Positions 1 through 9,368 of a DNA stretch of 64,000 bases are shown piece by piece. Both the position numbers and the translations under genes were made by a program. Under the pieces are notes generated by a model that saw nothing but the letters and a program-made list of their open reading frames with translations, was not told the origin of the DNA and made no database searches. The stretch is from Streptomyces lomondensis (GTDB lineage: Bacteria > Actinomycetota > Actinomycetes > Streptomycetales > Streptomycetaceae), in contig NZ_BMWC01000002.1 in NCBI RefSeq assembly GCF_014651035.1, forward strand, positions 1 to 64,000, given 5' to 3'. Numbering within the stretch: the stretch's first letter is position 1; every line of letters starts with the position of its first letter.

Positions 1-6
1 CGGCGG

Positions 7-121
7 CGCCGGCCGCTGACCTCGATGGCCAAGCGCGAGAGTGGACCTCGGCCGCGCCCCGGCGAACGGTGACGCCGGCCGCTGACCGCTCGACGGCCAG
101 GCGCGAGAGTGGACCTCGGCC
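7..121. repeat. Imperfect direct repeat, two copies of about 47 bp
   Basis: Positions 7-53 and 73-121 are near-identical: they share CGCCGGCCGCTGAC followed by CTCGAyGGCCArGCGCGAGAG and GTGGACCTCGGCC, with a 2-bp insertion and two mismatches in the second copy. A third, degenerate and partial copy runs on to about 170. The repeat lies downstream of the first minus-strand gene, so it may be part of its 3' region. I see no gene in 1-208. Confidence 0.7.
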
Positions 122-208
122 AGGCGCGAGGGGGCGACGGCGTCGGGCCCGACCGCTCGATGACCAGGACGACGGGCAGGAGCCGACCGGGCCGGCTGAT
201 CCGCGGCG

Positions 209-1039
209 TCAGTCGCGTGGATGCGTGAGGCCGTACGCCAGACCCCGTGTGCCGTGGGCCAGGAGCAGGGCCCCGGCCGTGATCCAGCCGCCGCTGCGCC
301 GCCGCAGCCCCCAGGCCGTGAGGGACACGCCCGCCGCCATCTGGGCGAGGGCCAGGGCGCGGGCCCTGGGGCCGCCGGTCCAGGGCATCCAGGGGCCGAG
401 GCGGCTGTGGTCGACGGTGCCGCGGTCCGCGCGGACCGCGGCACGCCAGCCCGGCCACTCGACCGGGAGGCTGTCCGGCCGGAGCGCGGCGGCTTCCCGG
501 AGCCGGTGGGCCGGTTCTCCGGGGGCCAGTCCGGGAGGCAGCGCGACGCCCACGCGCGCGAGGACCGCCAGCAGGCCGCGCAGGCGGGTGCGGGCGTCTC
601 CCGAGGAGTCGGGTTTCGTCAGCTGGTCGAGGGCCTGGAGGTCCAGGACGGGGTCGAGGCCCACGCGCGCGGCGAAGGTGCGCATCGCCTCGTCCTCCCC
701 CACCGGGACACCGCTGGTGAGCCAGACGAAGCCGACCGGGCGGCGGAAGCCGGACGCGAGCGTGAAGCCCGCGTGGTCGGCGTCCCACCAGAGGGCGAGG
801 ACGGACCAGGGCGCACCGACGGCGAGGGCCGTGGCCCAGCCGGTGACGACGCGGTCGACGGGCTCGGCGCCGTCCCGCCAGGGCCGCCCCTCGGGGACGA
901 GAACACTCCAGTCGTCACCCGCCCGGGTGAGCTGCATGGGTTCGCGCAGCAGGTGCGCGACGGGGGCGACGGCCCCGGGCGCCGCCCGGCACAGCAGCAG
1001 TGCCCCGGGCGCGGGACCGGCGCGGGCAGCTTCCGTCAT
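209..1039 (-). CDS. Hypothetical protein with C-terminal hydrophobic segments
   Basis: I do not recognise this 276-residue protein. Its N-terminal two thirds look soluble and Trp-rich. The last about 55 residues are hydrophobic, with two segments of Ala/Leu/Gly-rich sequence separated by a short basic GLRRRSGG loop, so it may be anchored in the membrane by its C-terminus. The ATG at 1039 is chosen because a TAGCGT -10-like hexamer lies six bases upstream, as in leaderless Streptomyces transcripts; an in-frame GTG two codons earlier is possible. It is divergent from the DUF4097 gene and shares a 148-bp intergenic region with it. Confidence 0.7.
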   Translation of the reverse strand: MTEAARAGPAPGALLLCRAAPGAVAPVAHLLREPMQLTRAGDDWSVLVPEGRPWRDGAEPVDRVVTGWATALAVGAPWSVLALWWDADHAGFTLASGFRRPVGFVWLTSGVPVGEDEAMRTFAARVGLDPVLDLQALDQLTKPDSSGDARTRLRGLLAVLARVGVALPPGLAPGEPAHRLREAAALRPDSLPVEWPGWRAAVRADRGTVDHSRLGPWMPWTGGPRARALALAQMAAGVSLTAWGLRRRSGGWITAGALLLAHGTRGLAYGLTHPRD

Positions 1040-1110
1040 GGTCACACGCTAGGGCGATTCACCCCTCTTTGAGCACTTTTGCTCACCCCGCCATCCCCAG
1101 AACGAGTGTC

Positions 1111-1167
1111 TTGACTTTCCCCGACCACGATATATCGTGAATGGGACAAGACGCGATATGGCGCGTC
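1111..1167 (+). promoter_or_regulatory. Promoter with two palindromic operators for the DUF4097-PadR pair
   Basis: TTGACT at 1111-1116 and TATCGT at 1133-1138, 16 bp apart, form a plausible -35/-10 pair. A perfect 14-bp palindrome CACGATATATCGTG (1126-1139) covers the -10 box. A second inverted repeat, GACGCG-N6-CGCGTC (1150-1167), lies just after the expected start point. Both contain CGATAT. Inference: these are binding sites of the PadR regulator encoded second in the operon. Confidence 0.55.
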
Positions 1168-1187
1168 GAATCGGGGAGGTCTGCACC

Positions 1188-2159
1188 ATGTCCGAGTGGT
1201 CCGTCGCGGAACCGAGCAAGCTCACGTTCGACGAGCCCGTGAGCACCCTTCACGTACGCCTCGTCAACGGAACGGTGAACGTGGTGGGCACGGACGAAGG
1301 TTCCGCCCGCCTGGAGATCTCCGAGATCGAGGGACCGCCCCTGGTGGTGACCCATCAGGACGGCACCCTCACGGTCGCCTACGAGGACCTGCCCTGGAAG
1401 GGCTTCCTCAAGTGGCTGGACCGCAAGGGCTGGCGCCGCAGCGCGGTGGTCTCCCTGGCCGTCCCGGCCGCCACGCGGGTGGAGGTGGGAGTGGTAGGCG
1501 CGGCAGCCGTCATCTCCGGCATCCAGGGCCCCTCGGCGGTGAAGGGGGTCACGGGCGACACGACCCTCGTGGGCCTCTCCGGCCCCGTCCGCGCCGACAC
1601 GGTGTCGGGCAGCCTGGAGGCCCAGGACGTGACCGGCGATCTCCGGTTCAACTCCGTCTCCGGCGACCTCACCGTGGTCCAGGGCTCCGGCCCCTCCGTG
1701 CGGGCCGACTCGGTCAGCGGCTCGATGATCGTCGACCTCGACCCGGACGGCCCGACGGACGTGCGGCTGACCAGCGTCTCGGGCGAGATCGCGATCCGGC
1801 TGCCGTATCCGGCGGACGCGGAGGTCGAGGCCAACACCGCGAGCGGCGCCGTCTCCAACGCCTTCGACGGCCTGCGGGTGCACGGCCAGTGGGGCGCCCA
1901 CAAGATCACAGGCCGCCTCGGCGCGGGCACCGGCAAACTGCGGGCCACCACCGTCTCCGGCTCGATCGCCCTGCTGCGCCGGCCGGCCCATGAGGACGAG
2001 GACGACGCCCCCTGGGACGCGCGCCCCGGCAGCGACGGCTCCCCGGCAACCCCGGGAAGCGGCCCGCAGGACGACTCGGGAGACAATTCCGTCTCCGGCC
2101 CGGGCGCCGACGCCACCAGCGCCCCGGCCGACGGTACGACCGACAAGAAGGTGCTCTGA
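1188..2159 (+). CDS. DUF4097 family beta-strand repeat protein
   Basis: The 323-residue protein consists largely of repeated short strands ending in VSGS/TVSG/SVSG units, for example ADTVSGSLEAQ, FNSVSGDLTV, ADSVSGSMIV, TSVSGEIAI and ATTVSGSIAL. This is the right-handed parallel beta repeat of the DUF4097 (adhesin-like) family. It has no signal peptide, and the C-terminal 70 residues are acidic and disordered. The ATG at 1188 follows a GGGGAGGT ribosome site at 1173-1180; an upstream in-frame start has none. The stop lies one base from the PadR gene start, so the two are translationally coupled. DUF4097-PadR pairs are common in actinobacteria, but the molecular role is not known to me. Confidence 0.85.
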   Translation: MSEWSVAEPSKLTFDEPVSTLHVRLVNGTVNVVGTDEGSARLEISEIEGPPLVVTHQDGTLTVAYEDLPWKGFLKWLDRKGWRRSAVVSLAVPAATRVEVGVVGAAAVISGIQGPSAVKGVTGDTTLVGLSGPVRADTVSGSLEAQDVTGDLRFNSVSGDLTVVQGSGPSVRADSVSGSMIVDLDPDGPTDVRLTSVSGEIAIRLPYPADAEVEANTASGAVSNAFDGLRVHGQWGAHKITGRLGAGTGKLRATTVSGSIALLRRPAHEDEDDAPWDARPGSDGSPATPGSGPQDDSGDNSVSGPGADATSAPADGTTDKKVL

Positions 2160-2160
2160 C

Positions 2161-3216
2161 ATGCCCCCCGTCTTCGCCCACGGCCGCCTCCGCCTCTACC
2201 TGCTGAAGCTGCTGGACGAGGCCCCCCGTCACGGCTACGAGGTGATCCGCCTCCTCGAGGAGCGCTTCCAGGGGCTGTACGCACCGTCGGCGGGCACGGT
2301 CTACCCGCGCCTGGCCAAGCTGGAGGCCGAGGGCCTGGTCACCCACACCACCGAGGGCGGCCGCAAGGTCTACTCGATCACGGACGCGGGCCGCGCCGAA
2401 CTGGCCGACCGCAGCGGCGAGCTCGCCGACCTCGAGCTGGAGATCCGGGAATCGGTCGCGGAACTGGCCGCCGAGATCCAGGCCGACGTACGCGGAGCCG
2501 CGGGCGACCTGCGCCGCGAGATGCGCGCGGCGGCGACCGAGGCCCGCCGGGACAACGGCACCCGGCCCCCCGGCGCGGAGGACGCCCCCTACGGCGACTT
2601 CTCCCAGTACGGCGACAAGGAGGCCTGGCGCGTCGCCAAGGAGGAGATGCGGCGCGCCAGGCAGGAGTGGAAGGAACAGGCCCGGCGCGCCAAGGACGAG
2701 AGCCGCCGCGCCCGCGAGGACGCCCAGCGCGCCCGCCGCCAGGCGAAAGAGGCCCAGGAGCAGGCCCGCGCCCAGGCGCAGGAGCAGGTGCAGCGCATCG
2801 CCCGCCGGGTCCAGGAGCAGGTGCAGGACCACTTCGCCCGCGGCGACTGGCCCACGGGCCTGCGCGAAGGCCTGAGCGAACTGGCCAAGGAGATGGGCGA
2901 GTTCGGCAAGGACTACGGCAAGGAGTTCGGCTTCGACTGGACCGGCACGGCCAAGCCGGCGCCGGGGCCGGCCGGCTCACAGCCCGCGGAGGGCTTCCCA
3001 GCCTCCTACGAACCGGCCTGGGCCCACGAGGACGCCGCAGACTCCACCGGCGACCCCGCCCGCGACCTGGACCGCCTCCTCGACCGCTTCCGGGACGACA
3101 TCCGCGACGCGGCCCGCGACCACGGCGTCACCCCCGACCAGCTCCGCGACGCCCGCCGCCACCTGTCGGCGGCGGCGGCCCACATAGGGGCGCTCCTGCG
3201 CACCCCGAAGAAGTAG
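2161..3216 (+). CDS. PadR family transcriptional regulator with long coiled-coil tail
   Basis: Residues 1-85 are a PadR winged helix (LRLYLLKLLDEAPRHGYEV, then SAGTVYPRLAKLEAEGLV, then a KVYSITDAGR wing). PadR proteins are usually 100-200 residues; this one has 351. Residues about 160-223 are an Arg/Glu/Gln/Ala-rich coiled coil with repeated RRAR and AQAQEQ units. The tail ends in an acidic linker and a helical DRLLDRFRDDIRDAARDHGV segment. The start is one base after the DUF4097 stop. It probably autoregulates the pair through the palindromes at 1126-1167. The long charged tail may oligomerise or sense the partner protein; that is inference. Confidence 0.9.
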   Translation: MPPVFAHGRLRLYLLKLLDEAPRHGYEVIRLLEERFQGLYAPSAGTVYPRLAKLEAEGLVTHTTEGGRKVYSITDAGRAELADRSGELADLELEIRESVAELAAEIQADVRGAAGDLRREMRAAATEARRDNGTRPPGAEDAPYGDFSQYGDKEAWRVAKEEMRRARQEWKEQARRAKDESRRAREDAQRARRQAKEAQEQARAQAQEQVQRIARRVQEQVQDHFARGDWPTGLREGLSELAKEMGEFGKDYGKEFGFDWTGTAKPAPGPAGSQPAEGFPASYEPAWAHEDAADSTGDPARDLDRLLDRFRDDIRDAARDHGVTPDQLRDARRHLSAAAAHIGALLRTPKK

Positions 3217-3226
3217 GAGACCGCGT

Positions 3227-3799
3227 TCATCCGGCCTTGGCCTCGCCACCACGCCCGTAGAGCACCCGCACCAGGGACTCGTACGTCACCCCGTGGTCGG
3301 CGAGGACCTCGGCCGGCACGCCCGGGCGCATGGTCAGGGCCAGCAGGATGTGCTCGTCCCCGATGTGCCGGTCCCGCTGGGCGAGAGCCACCCGCAGCGA
3401 CCTCTCCAGCACGTCCTTGGCCCCACTACCGAAGGAGGAACGCCCCGACCACCACCCCTTGCCCTTCCGGCCACCGGCCATCGCACCGACCCCGTGCACC
3501 TCCTCCACCCGGGCGACGATCTCCCCCACATCGATCCCGAGCCCGGCGAGCGCGTCACTCTCGGCCCGGGACAGCCCGGCCCGCCTCTGCGCCTCACGCA
3601 GAGCCTCCCGCACGAACTCCCTTCCCTCACCGAGCCCCGAAGCCGCGAGCGCGAAGGCTCCACGACTGCCGTCCCGGTCGAGCAGGGCAAGCAGCAGATG
3701 CTCCGGCTCCACACACTGCCCGCCCCCACCACCCCCCTCCACATACTCGAAGGCGCTCTTCACCACATCCCGGGCGTCTTTGGTGAACCGCTCGAACAT
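3227..3799 (-). CDS. Clp N-terminal domain protein
   Basis: This 190-residue protein is a stand-alone Clp-N (ClpC/ClpA N-domain) module. It begins MFERFTKDARDVVKSAFEYV, typical of ClpC N-termini, has ECxxPEHLLLALLDRDGS as the first repeat and DVLERSLRVALAQRDRHIGDEHILLALT as the second. No AAA+ ATPase follows, so it cannot unfold proteins by itself. It may act as an adaptor or substrate-binding decoy for ClpC. The start at 3799 has a GGAGG site and overlaps the stop of the upstream HTH gene by one base, so the two form an operon. An insertion of seven glycines follows the first helix. It is convergent with the PadR gene. Confidence 0.85.
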   Translation of the reverse strand: MFERFTKDARDVVKSAFEYVEGGGGGGQCVEPEHLLLALLDRDGSRGAFALAASGLGEGREFVREALREAQRRAGLSRAESDALAGLGIDVGEIVARVEEVHGVGAMAGGRKGKGWWSGRSSFGSGAKDVLERSLRVALAQRDRHIGDEHILLALTMRPGVPAEVLADHGVTYESLVRVLYGRGGEAKAG

Positions 3800-4008
3800 C
3801 AATGCCTCCCGTACTTCTTGTGCACGGCCTGCCTGCTCACACCGAGTTCGGTGGCGATCTCCTGCCACGACCAGCCCTGGTTGCGCGCATTGCGCACCTG
3901 CACGGCTTCCAACTGCTCCAGCAGCCGACGCAGCGCGGCGACGGCCCGCAGGCCGACCCGCGGATCACGGTCACCGGCCCGCTCGGCCAGATCGGTTGCT
4001 TCGGTCAT
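3799..4008 (-). CDS. Small helix-turn-helix regulator, partner of the Clp-N protein
   Basis: This 69-residue protein is a helical leader (AVAALRRLLEQLEAVQVRNAR) followed by a single HTH: GWSWQEIATELGVSRQAVHKKYGRH. It is much smaller than named regulator families. Small HTH proteins of this shape are commonly encoded beside Clp-N proteins in actinobacteria. Its ATG lies six bases downstream of a -10 box, so the transcript is probably leaderless, and two GTCAAC-N4-GTTGAC palindromes cover the promoter. Inference: it represses its own operon, and the Clp-N partner could deliver it to ClpCP. Confidence 0.85.
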   Translation of the reverse strand: MTEATDLAERAGDRDPRVGLRAVAALRRLLEQLEAVQVRNARNQGWSWQEIATELGVSRQAVHKKYGRH

Positions 4009-4055
4009 GACGTCAACCTACGTTGACACCCCGCGAATGTCAACCGCAGTTGACA
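4009..4055 (-). promoter_or_regulatory. Leaderless promoter overlapped by two identical-type operators
   Basis: Reading the minus strand, TTGACA (4038-4043) and TAGGTT (4015-4020) are separated by 17 bp, and the ATG at 4008 lies six bases after the -10. GTCAAC-CTAC-GTTGAC (4012-4027) covers the -10 and GTCAAC-CGCA-GTTGAC (4039-4054) covers the -35. Their centres are 27 bp apart. The layout suggests tight autorepression by the encoded HTH protein. Confidence 0.75.
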
Positions 4056-4110
4056 CGCCAAACGGCCGGCCCGAAACCGGACCGGCCGTTCGACTCACAC
4101 CCGACGCACC

Positions 4111-5076
4111 TCAGGGATTGGTCAGCACGACCTTCCCGAACTGCTCACCAGAAGCGAGCCGCTCGAAGCCCTCACGCGCCCGGTCCATGGGCAGGACCTC
4201 ATCGATGACGGGCCGCACACCCGTGGCGGCACAGAAGGCGAGGAGATCCTCCAGTTCGTCCTTGGTCCCCATCGTGGACCCGACGACCTTGAGCTCGAGG
4301 AAGAAGATCCGGGTCAGCTCGGCGTGCGAGGGCCGGTCGCCACTGGTAGCACCGGAAATCACCAGCGTGCCGCCGGGCTGCAGCGACTTCACGGAATGCG
4401 ACCAGGTGGCGGCCCCGACGGTCTCGATCACGGCGTCGACCCGCTGCGGCAGCCGCGCCCCCGACTCCAGCGCCTCCACGGCCCCGAGTTCCACGGCCCG
4501 CTTCCGCTTGGCCTCGTCCCGGCTGGTGGCGAAGACCCGGAGCCCGGCGGCCTTCCCCAGCACGATGGCGGCCGTGGCGACACCCCCGCCGGCGCCCTGC
4601 ACGAGCACGGAGTCGCCGGGACGCACCCCCGCGTTGGTGAACAGCATCCGGTACGCGGTGAGCCACGCCGTGGGCAGACAGGCGGCTTCCTCGAAGGACA
4701 GCTCCTTGGGCTTGGGCAGGATGTTCCAGGTCGGCACGGCGACCTGCTCGGCGAAGGTGCCCTGGTAGCGCTCGGTCAGGATGGAACGGGGCTCCTTCGG
4801 CCCGACCCCGTGCCCACTCTGTCCGATCACGGAGTGCAGGACGACCTCGTTGCCGTCCTCGTCGACGCCGGCGGCGTCACAGCCGAGGATCATCGGCAGC
4901 TTGTCCTCTGCGAGGCCTACACCGCGCAGGGACCAGAGGTCGTGGTGGTTGAGGGAGGCGGCCTTGACCGTGACGGTGCTCCAGCCGGGGCGGGCCTCGG
5001 GAGCCGGGCGCTCTCCCAACTCCAGGCCGGACAGCGGCTGGTCGCGGTCGATTCGGGCGGCGTAGACAGCGAACAT
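4111..5076 (-). CDS. Zinc-type alcohol dehydrogenase/quinone oxidoreductase family protein
   Basis: This 321-residue medium-chain dehydrogenase/reductase has the N-terminal GroES-like domain (KAASLNHHDLWSLRG, LGCDAAGVDEDG) and a Rossmann domain with the NAD(P) motif SVLVQGAGGGVATAAIVLGK near residue 160. The usual structural zinc four-cysteine cluster is absent, so it resembles the zinc-independent or reduced-zinc quinone oxidoreductase branch. The substrate cannot be told. I place the start at ATG 5076 (MFAVYAARI), which has a TATCGT hexamer 7 bp upstream. It probably has its own promoter, divergent to nothing nearby. Confidence 0.85.
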   Translation of the reverse strand: MFAVYAARIDRDQPLSGLELGERPAPEARPGWSTVTVKAASLNHHDLWSLRGVGLAEDKLPMILGCDAAGVDEDGNEVVLHSVIGQSGHGVGPKEPRSILTERYQGTFAEQVAVPTWNILPKPKELSFEEAACLPTAWLTAYRMLFTNAGVRPGDSVLVQGAGGGVATAAIVLGKAAGLRVFATSRDEAKRKRAVELGAVEALESGARLPQRVDAVIETVGAATWSHSVKSLQPGGTLVISGATSGDRPSHAELTRIFFLELKVVGSTMGTKDELEDLLAFCAATGVRPVIDEVLPMDRAREGFERLASGEQFGKVVLTNP

Positions 5077-5553
5077 GACCTTGACGATAGGTTCCCCGAC
5101 GAACCGAAGGAACCATACGGCCCTGTGAGACACGCCCTCTTGCCAGGTCCGGGCAGTTCGGTCCGCTGCCGGGTGGGTCCCACAGCCCGGCGGAACGGGG
5201 TGCCACCCTTAGCGGCACGCTTGCCCGCAGCTAGGGTGAGCGACCACGCGCCCGCACCCGCCGGACGACGCAAGGGGCCGTGTCGGGGGGTGTCCGCCCG
5301 CAGCGGTTGGCGCGTCAACGGACAGTCAGTCGGCGTCCAACCCCATCGCGCCGTTCCGAGGACGGACACCCCCCGGCGCGGCCCCGACCCACACCCGACG
5401 CGAAGGCGAAGACGCGCACCCCCACCCCACCCGCGCAGGCCGCCGCAGGCACCCGGCACCCGCACACCACCCGAACAGCCGCACCCAACGGCAAAGAAAT
5501 GACCCCGCCCACACCCGGACGGGGCCACCTCACAACACAACCAACCGGCAACG
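5077..5553. other. Gene-free spacer of about 475 bp with a long inverted repeat
   Basis: No convincing coding sequence is present; open frames here lack codon bias and similarity. The stretch contains a perfect 12-bp inverted repeat, GGGGGGTGTCCG (5285-5296) and CGGACACCCCCC (5363-5374). From 5390 to 5500 the plus strand is C/A-rich and nearly lacks T, which is unusual for coding DNA. The malic enzyme terminator lies at its right end. Confidence 0.6.
5501..5525 (-). terminator. Probable terminator of the malic enzyme gene
   Basis: CCCCGCCC and GGaCGGGG arms around ACACCC form a GC-rich hairpin about 30 bp past the malic enzyme stop codon. No U-tract follows, as is usual in Streptomyces. Confidence 0.5.
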
Positions 5554-6786
<1,233 letters not shown>

Positions 6787-7437
6787 TTCGTTTTACCCCT
6801 TAAATCTTCATCGGTTTGAGGGTGGCCACTCCTGGTGAGGCGTGGGCGGGACCGCGTACGGCCATGGTCGTGCTGTGTACGTGATACGTACGGGCGCGTA
6901 CGCGACGGGCGCGCCGCACACGCGCCCTGAGCCCCGGATGAGGGGTGTAAAGACCCTTCTTACCGGACGGACGGCACCGACGACGAGTCCATAACGCGAA
7001 GGTCACACACCGGCGCCCTGACTCATCGTCCAAAATCGGGACAAGGTCTGGACAAACGATCGAAAACCACTCAAGCGTCGGCGAAGCCCTCGGCTCCCGT
7101 AGCGAAATCCCGGGATATGCCGAAGATCTTCCGGCCGGAGGGAGAGATTCCCACAGAAGGTCCGGCCGTGATGTACCGGAGTGGTGCGGTTCGGGGGTCG
7201 CCCGTTATCCGATTTTGACATGGCTGGCCCCCAGAATGGCGCCGTCCGAATGGCAAGATGCCGTAATCACACGAGGTCGCGACACTCGAAGACGTGTGTT
7301 CTCGTCGACCCACGGCACTGCCGACCCCTCGGCAGTCCACGGCTCTGCCGGCACCGCCGGCAGTCCACGGCACTGCCGAACGCATCGGCAGCGCCCGCCC
7401 CATCGGCAACTCCACCCATCCGCCGGAGGAACCCACC
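6787..7437. other. 650-bp divergent regulatory region without genes
   Basis: It separates malic enzyme (minus) from the amino-acid ABC operon (plus). Seen features are a TTGTCC direct repeat around 7040-7060 on the minus strand followed by GACGAT, which could be the malic enzyme promoter; a perfect TTGACA at 7215-7220 on the plus strand without an obvious -10 partner; and the hairpin array at 7311-7392. The ORFs that cross it look like noise. Confidence 0.5.
7311..7392 (+). repeat. Three tandem 27-28 bp repeats, each a hairpin, in the ABC operon leader
   Basis: Three copies (7311-7337, 7338-7365, 7366-7392) follow the pattern CACGGCwCTGCCG...CGGCAGtC. In each copy CTGCCGr and yCGGCAG can pair around a short loop. 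The loops differ while the stem bases covary (CCGA/TCGG in copies 1 and 3, CCGG/CCGG in copy 2). The array ends about 45 bp before the start codon, and a further partial copy (CCCATCGGCAAC) follows. Confidence 0.8.
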
Positions 7438-8394
7438 ATGACCGCAAGCTCCACCCGTCGTACGACCGCCGCGCGTTCCCGGCTAGCAGCGGTCGGTGCG
7501 ATCGCGGTCGCAGGCGCACTGATGCTCACCGGATGCGGTGACCAGACCAAGGACAACGGGTCGGACAGCGAGACCGCGACGGCGGCGGCCCCGCTCGCCG
7601 ACAAGCTGCCGAAGTCGATCCGCGACAAGGGCGTCATCAAGGTCGGTTCCGACATCGCCTACGCCCCGGTCGAGTTCAAGGACAGCTCGGGCAAGACGGT
7701 CGGTATCGACCCGGACCTCGCCGCCGCCATGGGCAAGCAGCTCGGGGTCGACTTCCAGTTCGAGAACGGCACCTTCGACACGCTGATCACCGGTCTGCGC
7801 TCCAAGCGGTACGACATCGCCATGTCCGCGATGACCGACACCAAGGACCGCCAGGAGGGCATCGACTCCGACACCGGCAAGCAGGTCGGCGAGGGCGTCG
7901 ACTTCGTCGACTACTTCACCGCCGGTGTCTCGATCTACACCAAGAAGGGTGACGACCAGGGCATCAAGACCTGGTCCGACCTGTGCGGCAAGAAGATCGT
8001 GCTGCAGCGCGGCACGGTCTCCGAGGACCTCGCCAAGGCGGAGTCGAAGAAGTGCCCGGCCGGCAAGAAGATCGCCATCGAGCCCTTCGACAACGACCAG
8101 CAGGCCCAGACCCGCCTGCGCGCGGGCGGCGCCGACGCCGGCTCGTCCGACTTCCCGGTCGCCGCCTACGCCGTGAAGACCTCCGGCGGCGGCAAGGACT
8201 TCCAGCTGGTCGGCGAGCAGGTCGAGGCCGCGCCGTACGGCATCGCGGTCGCCAAGAACCAGACGCAGCTGCGGGACGCCCTCAAGGCCGCGCTGGACGC
8301 GATCATCGACAACGGCGAGTACGACAAGATCATGAAGAAGTGGGGCGTCACGGACGGCGCCGTCAAGGAAGCCACCATCAACGGCGGCAAGTGA
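7438..8394 (+). CDS. Polar amino-acid ABC transporter, substrate-binding lipoprotein
   Basis: This 318-residue protein has a signal peptide with twin-Arg-like basic start and lipobox ending at Cys33 (ALMLTGC), so it should be membrane-anchored outside the cell. The mature part is a family 3 solute-binding fold: GVIKVGSDIAYAPVEFKDSSG, then GIDPDLAAAMGKQLG, then DTLITGLRSKRYDIAMSAMTDTKDRQ. The ligand is probably a polar amino acid such as glutamate or glutamine, but this cannot be resolved here. ATG 7438 follows a GGAGGA site. It is first in a three-gene operon with permease and ATPase. The hairpin array upstream may control message stability or attenuation. Confidence 0.92.
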   Translation: MTASSTRRTTAARSRLAAVGAIAVAGALMLTGCGDQTKDNGSDSETATAAAPLADKLPKSIRDKGVIKVGSDIAYAPVEFKDSSGKTVGIDPDLAAAMGKQLGVDFQFENGTFDTLITGLRSKRYDIAMSAMTDTKDRQEGIDSDTGKQVGEGVDFVDYFTAGVSIYTKKGDDQGIKTWSDLCGKKIVLQRGTVSEDLAKAESKKCPAGKKIAIEPFDNDQQAQTRLRAGGADAGSSDFPVAAYAVKTSGGGKDFQLVGEQVEAAPYGIAVAKNQTQLRDALKAALDAIIDNGEYDKIMKKWGVTDGAVKEATINGGK

Positions 8395-8426
8395 CCGCGA
8401 CACAGCGGCACTGAAAGGCAACACCC

Positions 8427-9368
8427 GTGACTGTTGACATCGACAAGACGACGGGCGACACGCCCCCGGCCGGGCCGGAGGCCATCAAGGCCATCCCGGT
8501 CCGGCACTACGGGCGGTACATCTCCGCCGTCGTCGCCATCGCCCTGCTGGCCGGGGTCGTCTACGCGTTCTCCCAGGGCAAGATCAACTGGGACGCGATC
8601 CCGGACTACTTCTTCGACGACCGGATCCTGGACGGCGTGGGCAAGACGCTCCTGCTGACCGTGCTGTCCATGGTGATCGGCATCGTCGGCGGCGTCCTGC
8701 TCGCCGTGATGCGCCTGTCGAAGAACCCGGTGACCTCGTCGATCGCGTGGTTCTATATCTGGTTCTTCCGCGGCACCCCGGTCCTGGTGCAGCTGATCGT
8801 CTGGTTCAACCTGGGCCTGGTCTTCGAGTACATCAACCTCGGGCCGTTCTACAAGGACGAGTGGTCGGACTTCATGACCCCGTTCCTGACGGCGCTGCTG
8901 GGCCTCGGCCTCAACGAGGCCGCGTACATGGCGGAGATCTGCCGGGCCGGTCTGCTCTCGGTCGACGAGGGCCAGACCGAGGCGTCGCACGCGCTGGGCA
9001 TGAGCCACACCAAGACGCTGCGCCGGATCGTCATCCCGCAGGCGATGCGCGTGATCGTGCCGCCGACGGGCAACGAGGTCATCAACATGCTGAAGACGAC
9101 CTCGCTGGTCTCGGTCGTCCAGTACCCCGAGCTGCTGCGCGCCGCCCAGGACATCGGCCAGACCTCCGGCGCCCCCGCCGAGATGCTGTTCCTGGCGGCG
9201 GCCTGGTACCTGCTGCTGACCTCGGTCTTCAGCATCGGCCAGTACTACCTTGAGCGGTACTACGCGCGTGGCTCGAGCCGGTCGCTCCCGGCCACGCCGT
9301 TCCAGAAGATCAAGGCGAACCTGCTGTCCCTGTCCAACCGCTCGGCGTCGACGGGAGGCACCGCATGA
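8427..9368 (+). CDS. Amino-acid ABC transporter permease
   Basis: Inner-membrane permease of the HisM/GlnP type, 313 residues with about five membrane segments after a cytoplasmic N-terminus. The EAA loop that contacts the ATPase is present as [20 protein letters not shown] followed by [10 protein letters not shown]. One permease with one ATPase suggests a homodimeric channel. GTG start at 8427, 33 bp after the binding protein gene. The stop overlaps the next start (ATGA), so translation with the ATPase is coupled. Confidence 0.93.
   Translation: MTVDIDKTTGDTPPAGPEAIKAIPVRHYGRYISAVVAIALLAGVVYAFSQGKINWDAIPDYFFDDRILDGVGKTLLLTVLSMVIGIVGGVLLAVMRLSKNPVTSSIAWFYIWFFRGTPVLVQLIVWFNLGLVFEYINLGPFYKDEWSDFMTPFLTALLGLGLNEAAYMAEICRAGLLSVDEGQTEASHALGMSHTKTLRRIVIPQAMRVIVPPTGNEVINMLKTTSLVSVVQYPELLRAAQDIGQTSGAPAEMLFLAAAWYLLLTSVFSIGQYYLERYYARGSSRSLPATPFQKIKANLLSLSNRSASTGGTA

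Noticed and set aside
7215..7220. TTGACA as the promoter of the ABC transporter operon
   Set aside because: No TANNNT box occurs 16-19 bp downstream, so I cannot support a full promoter.
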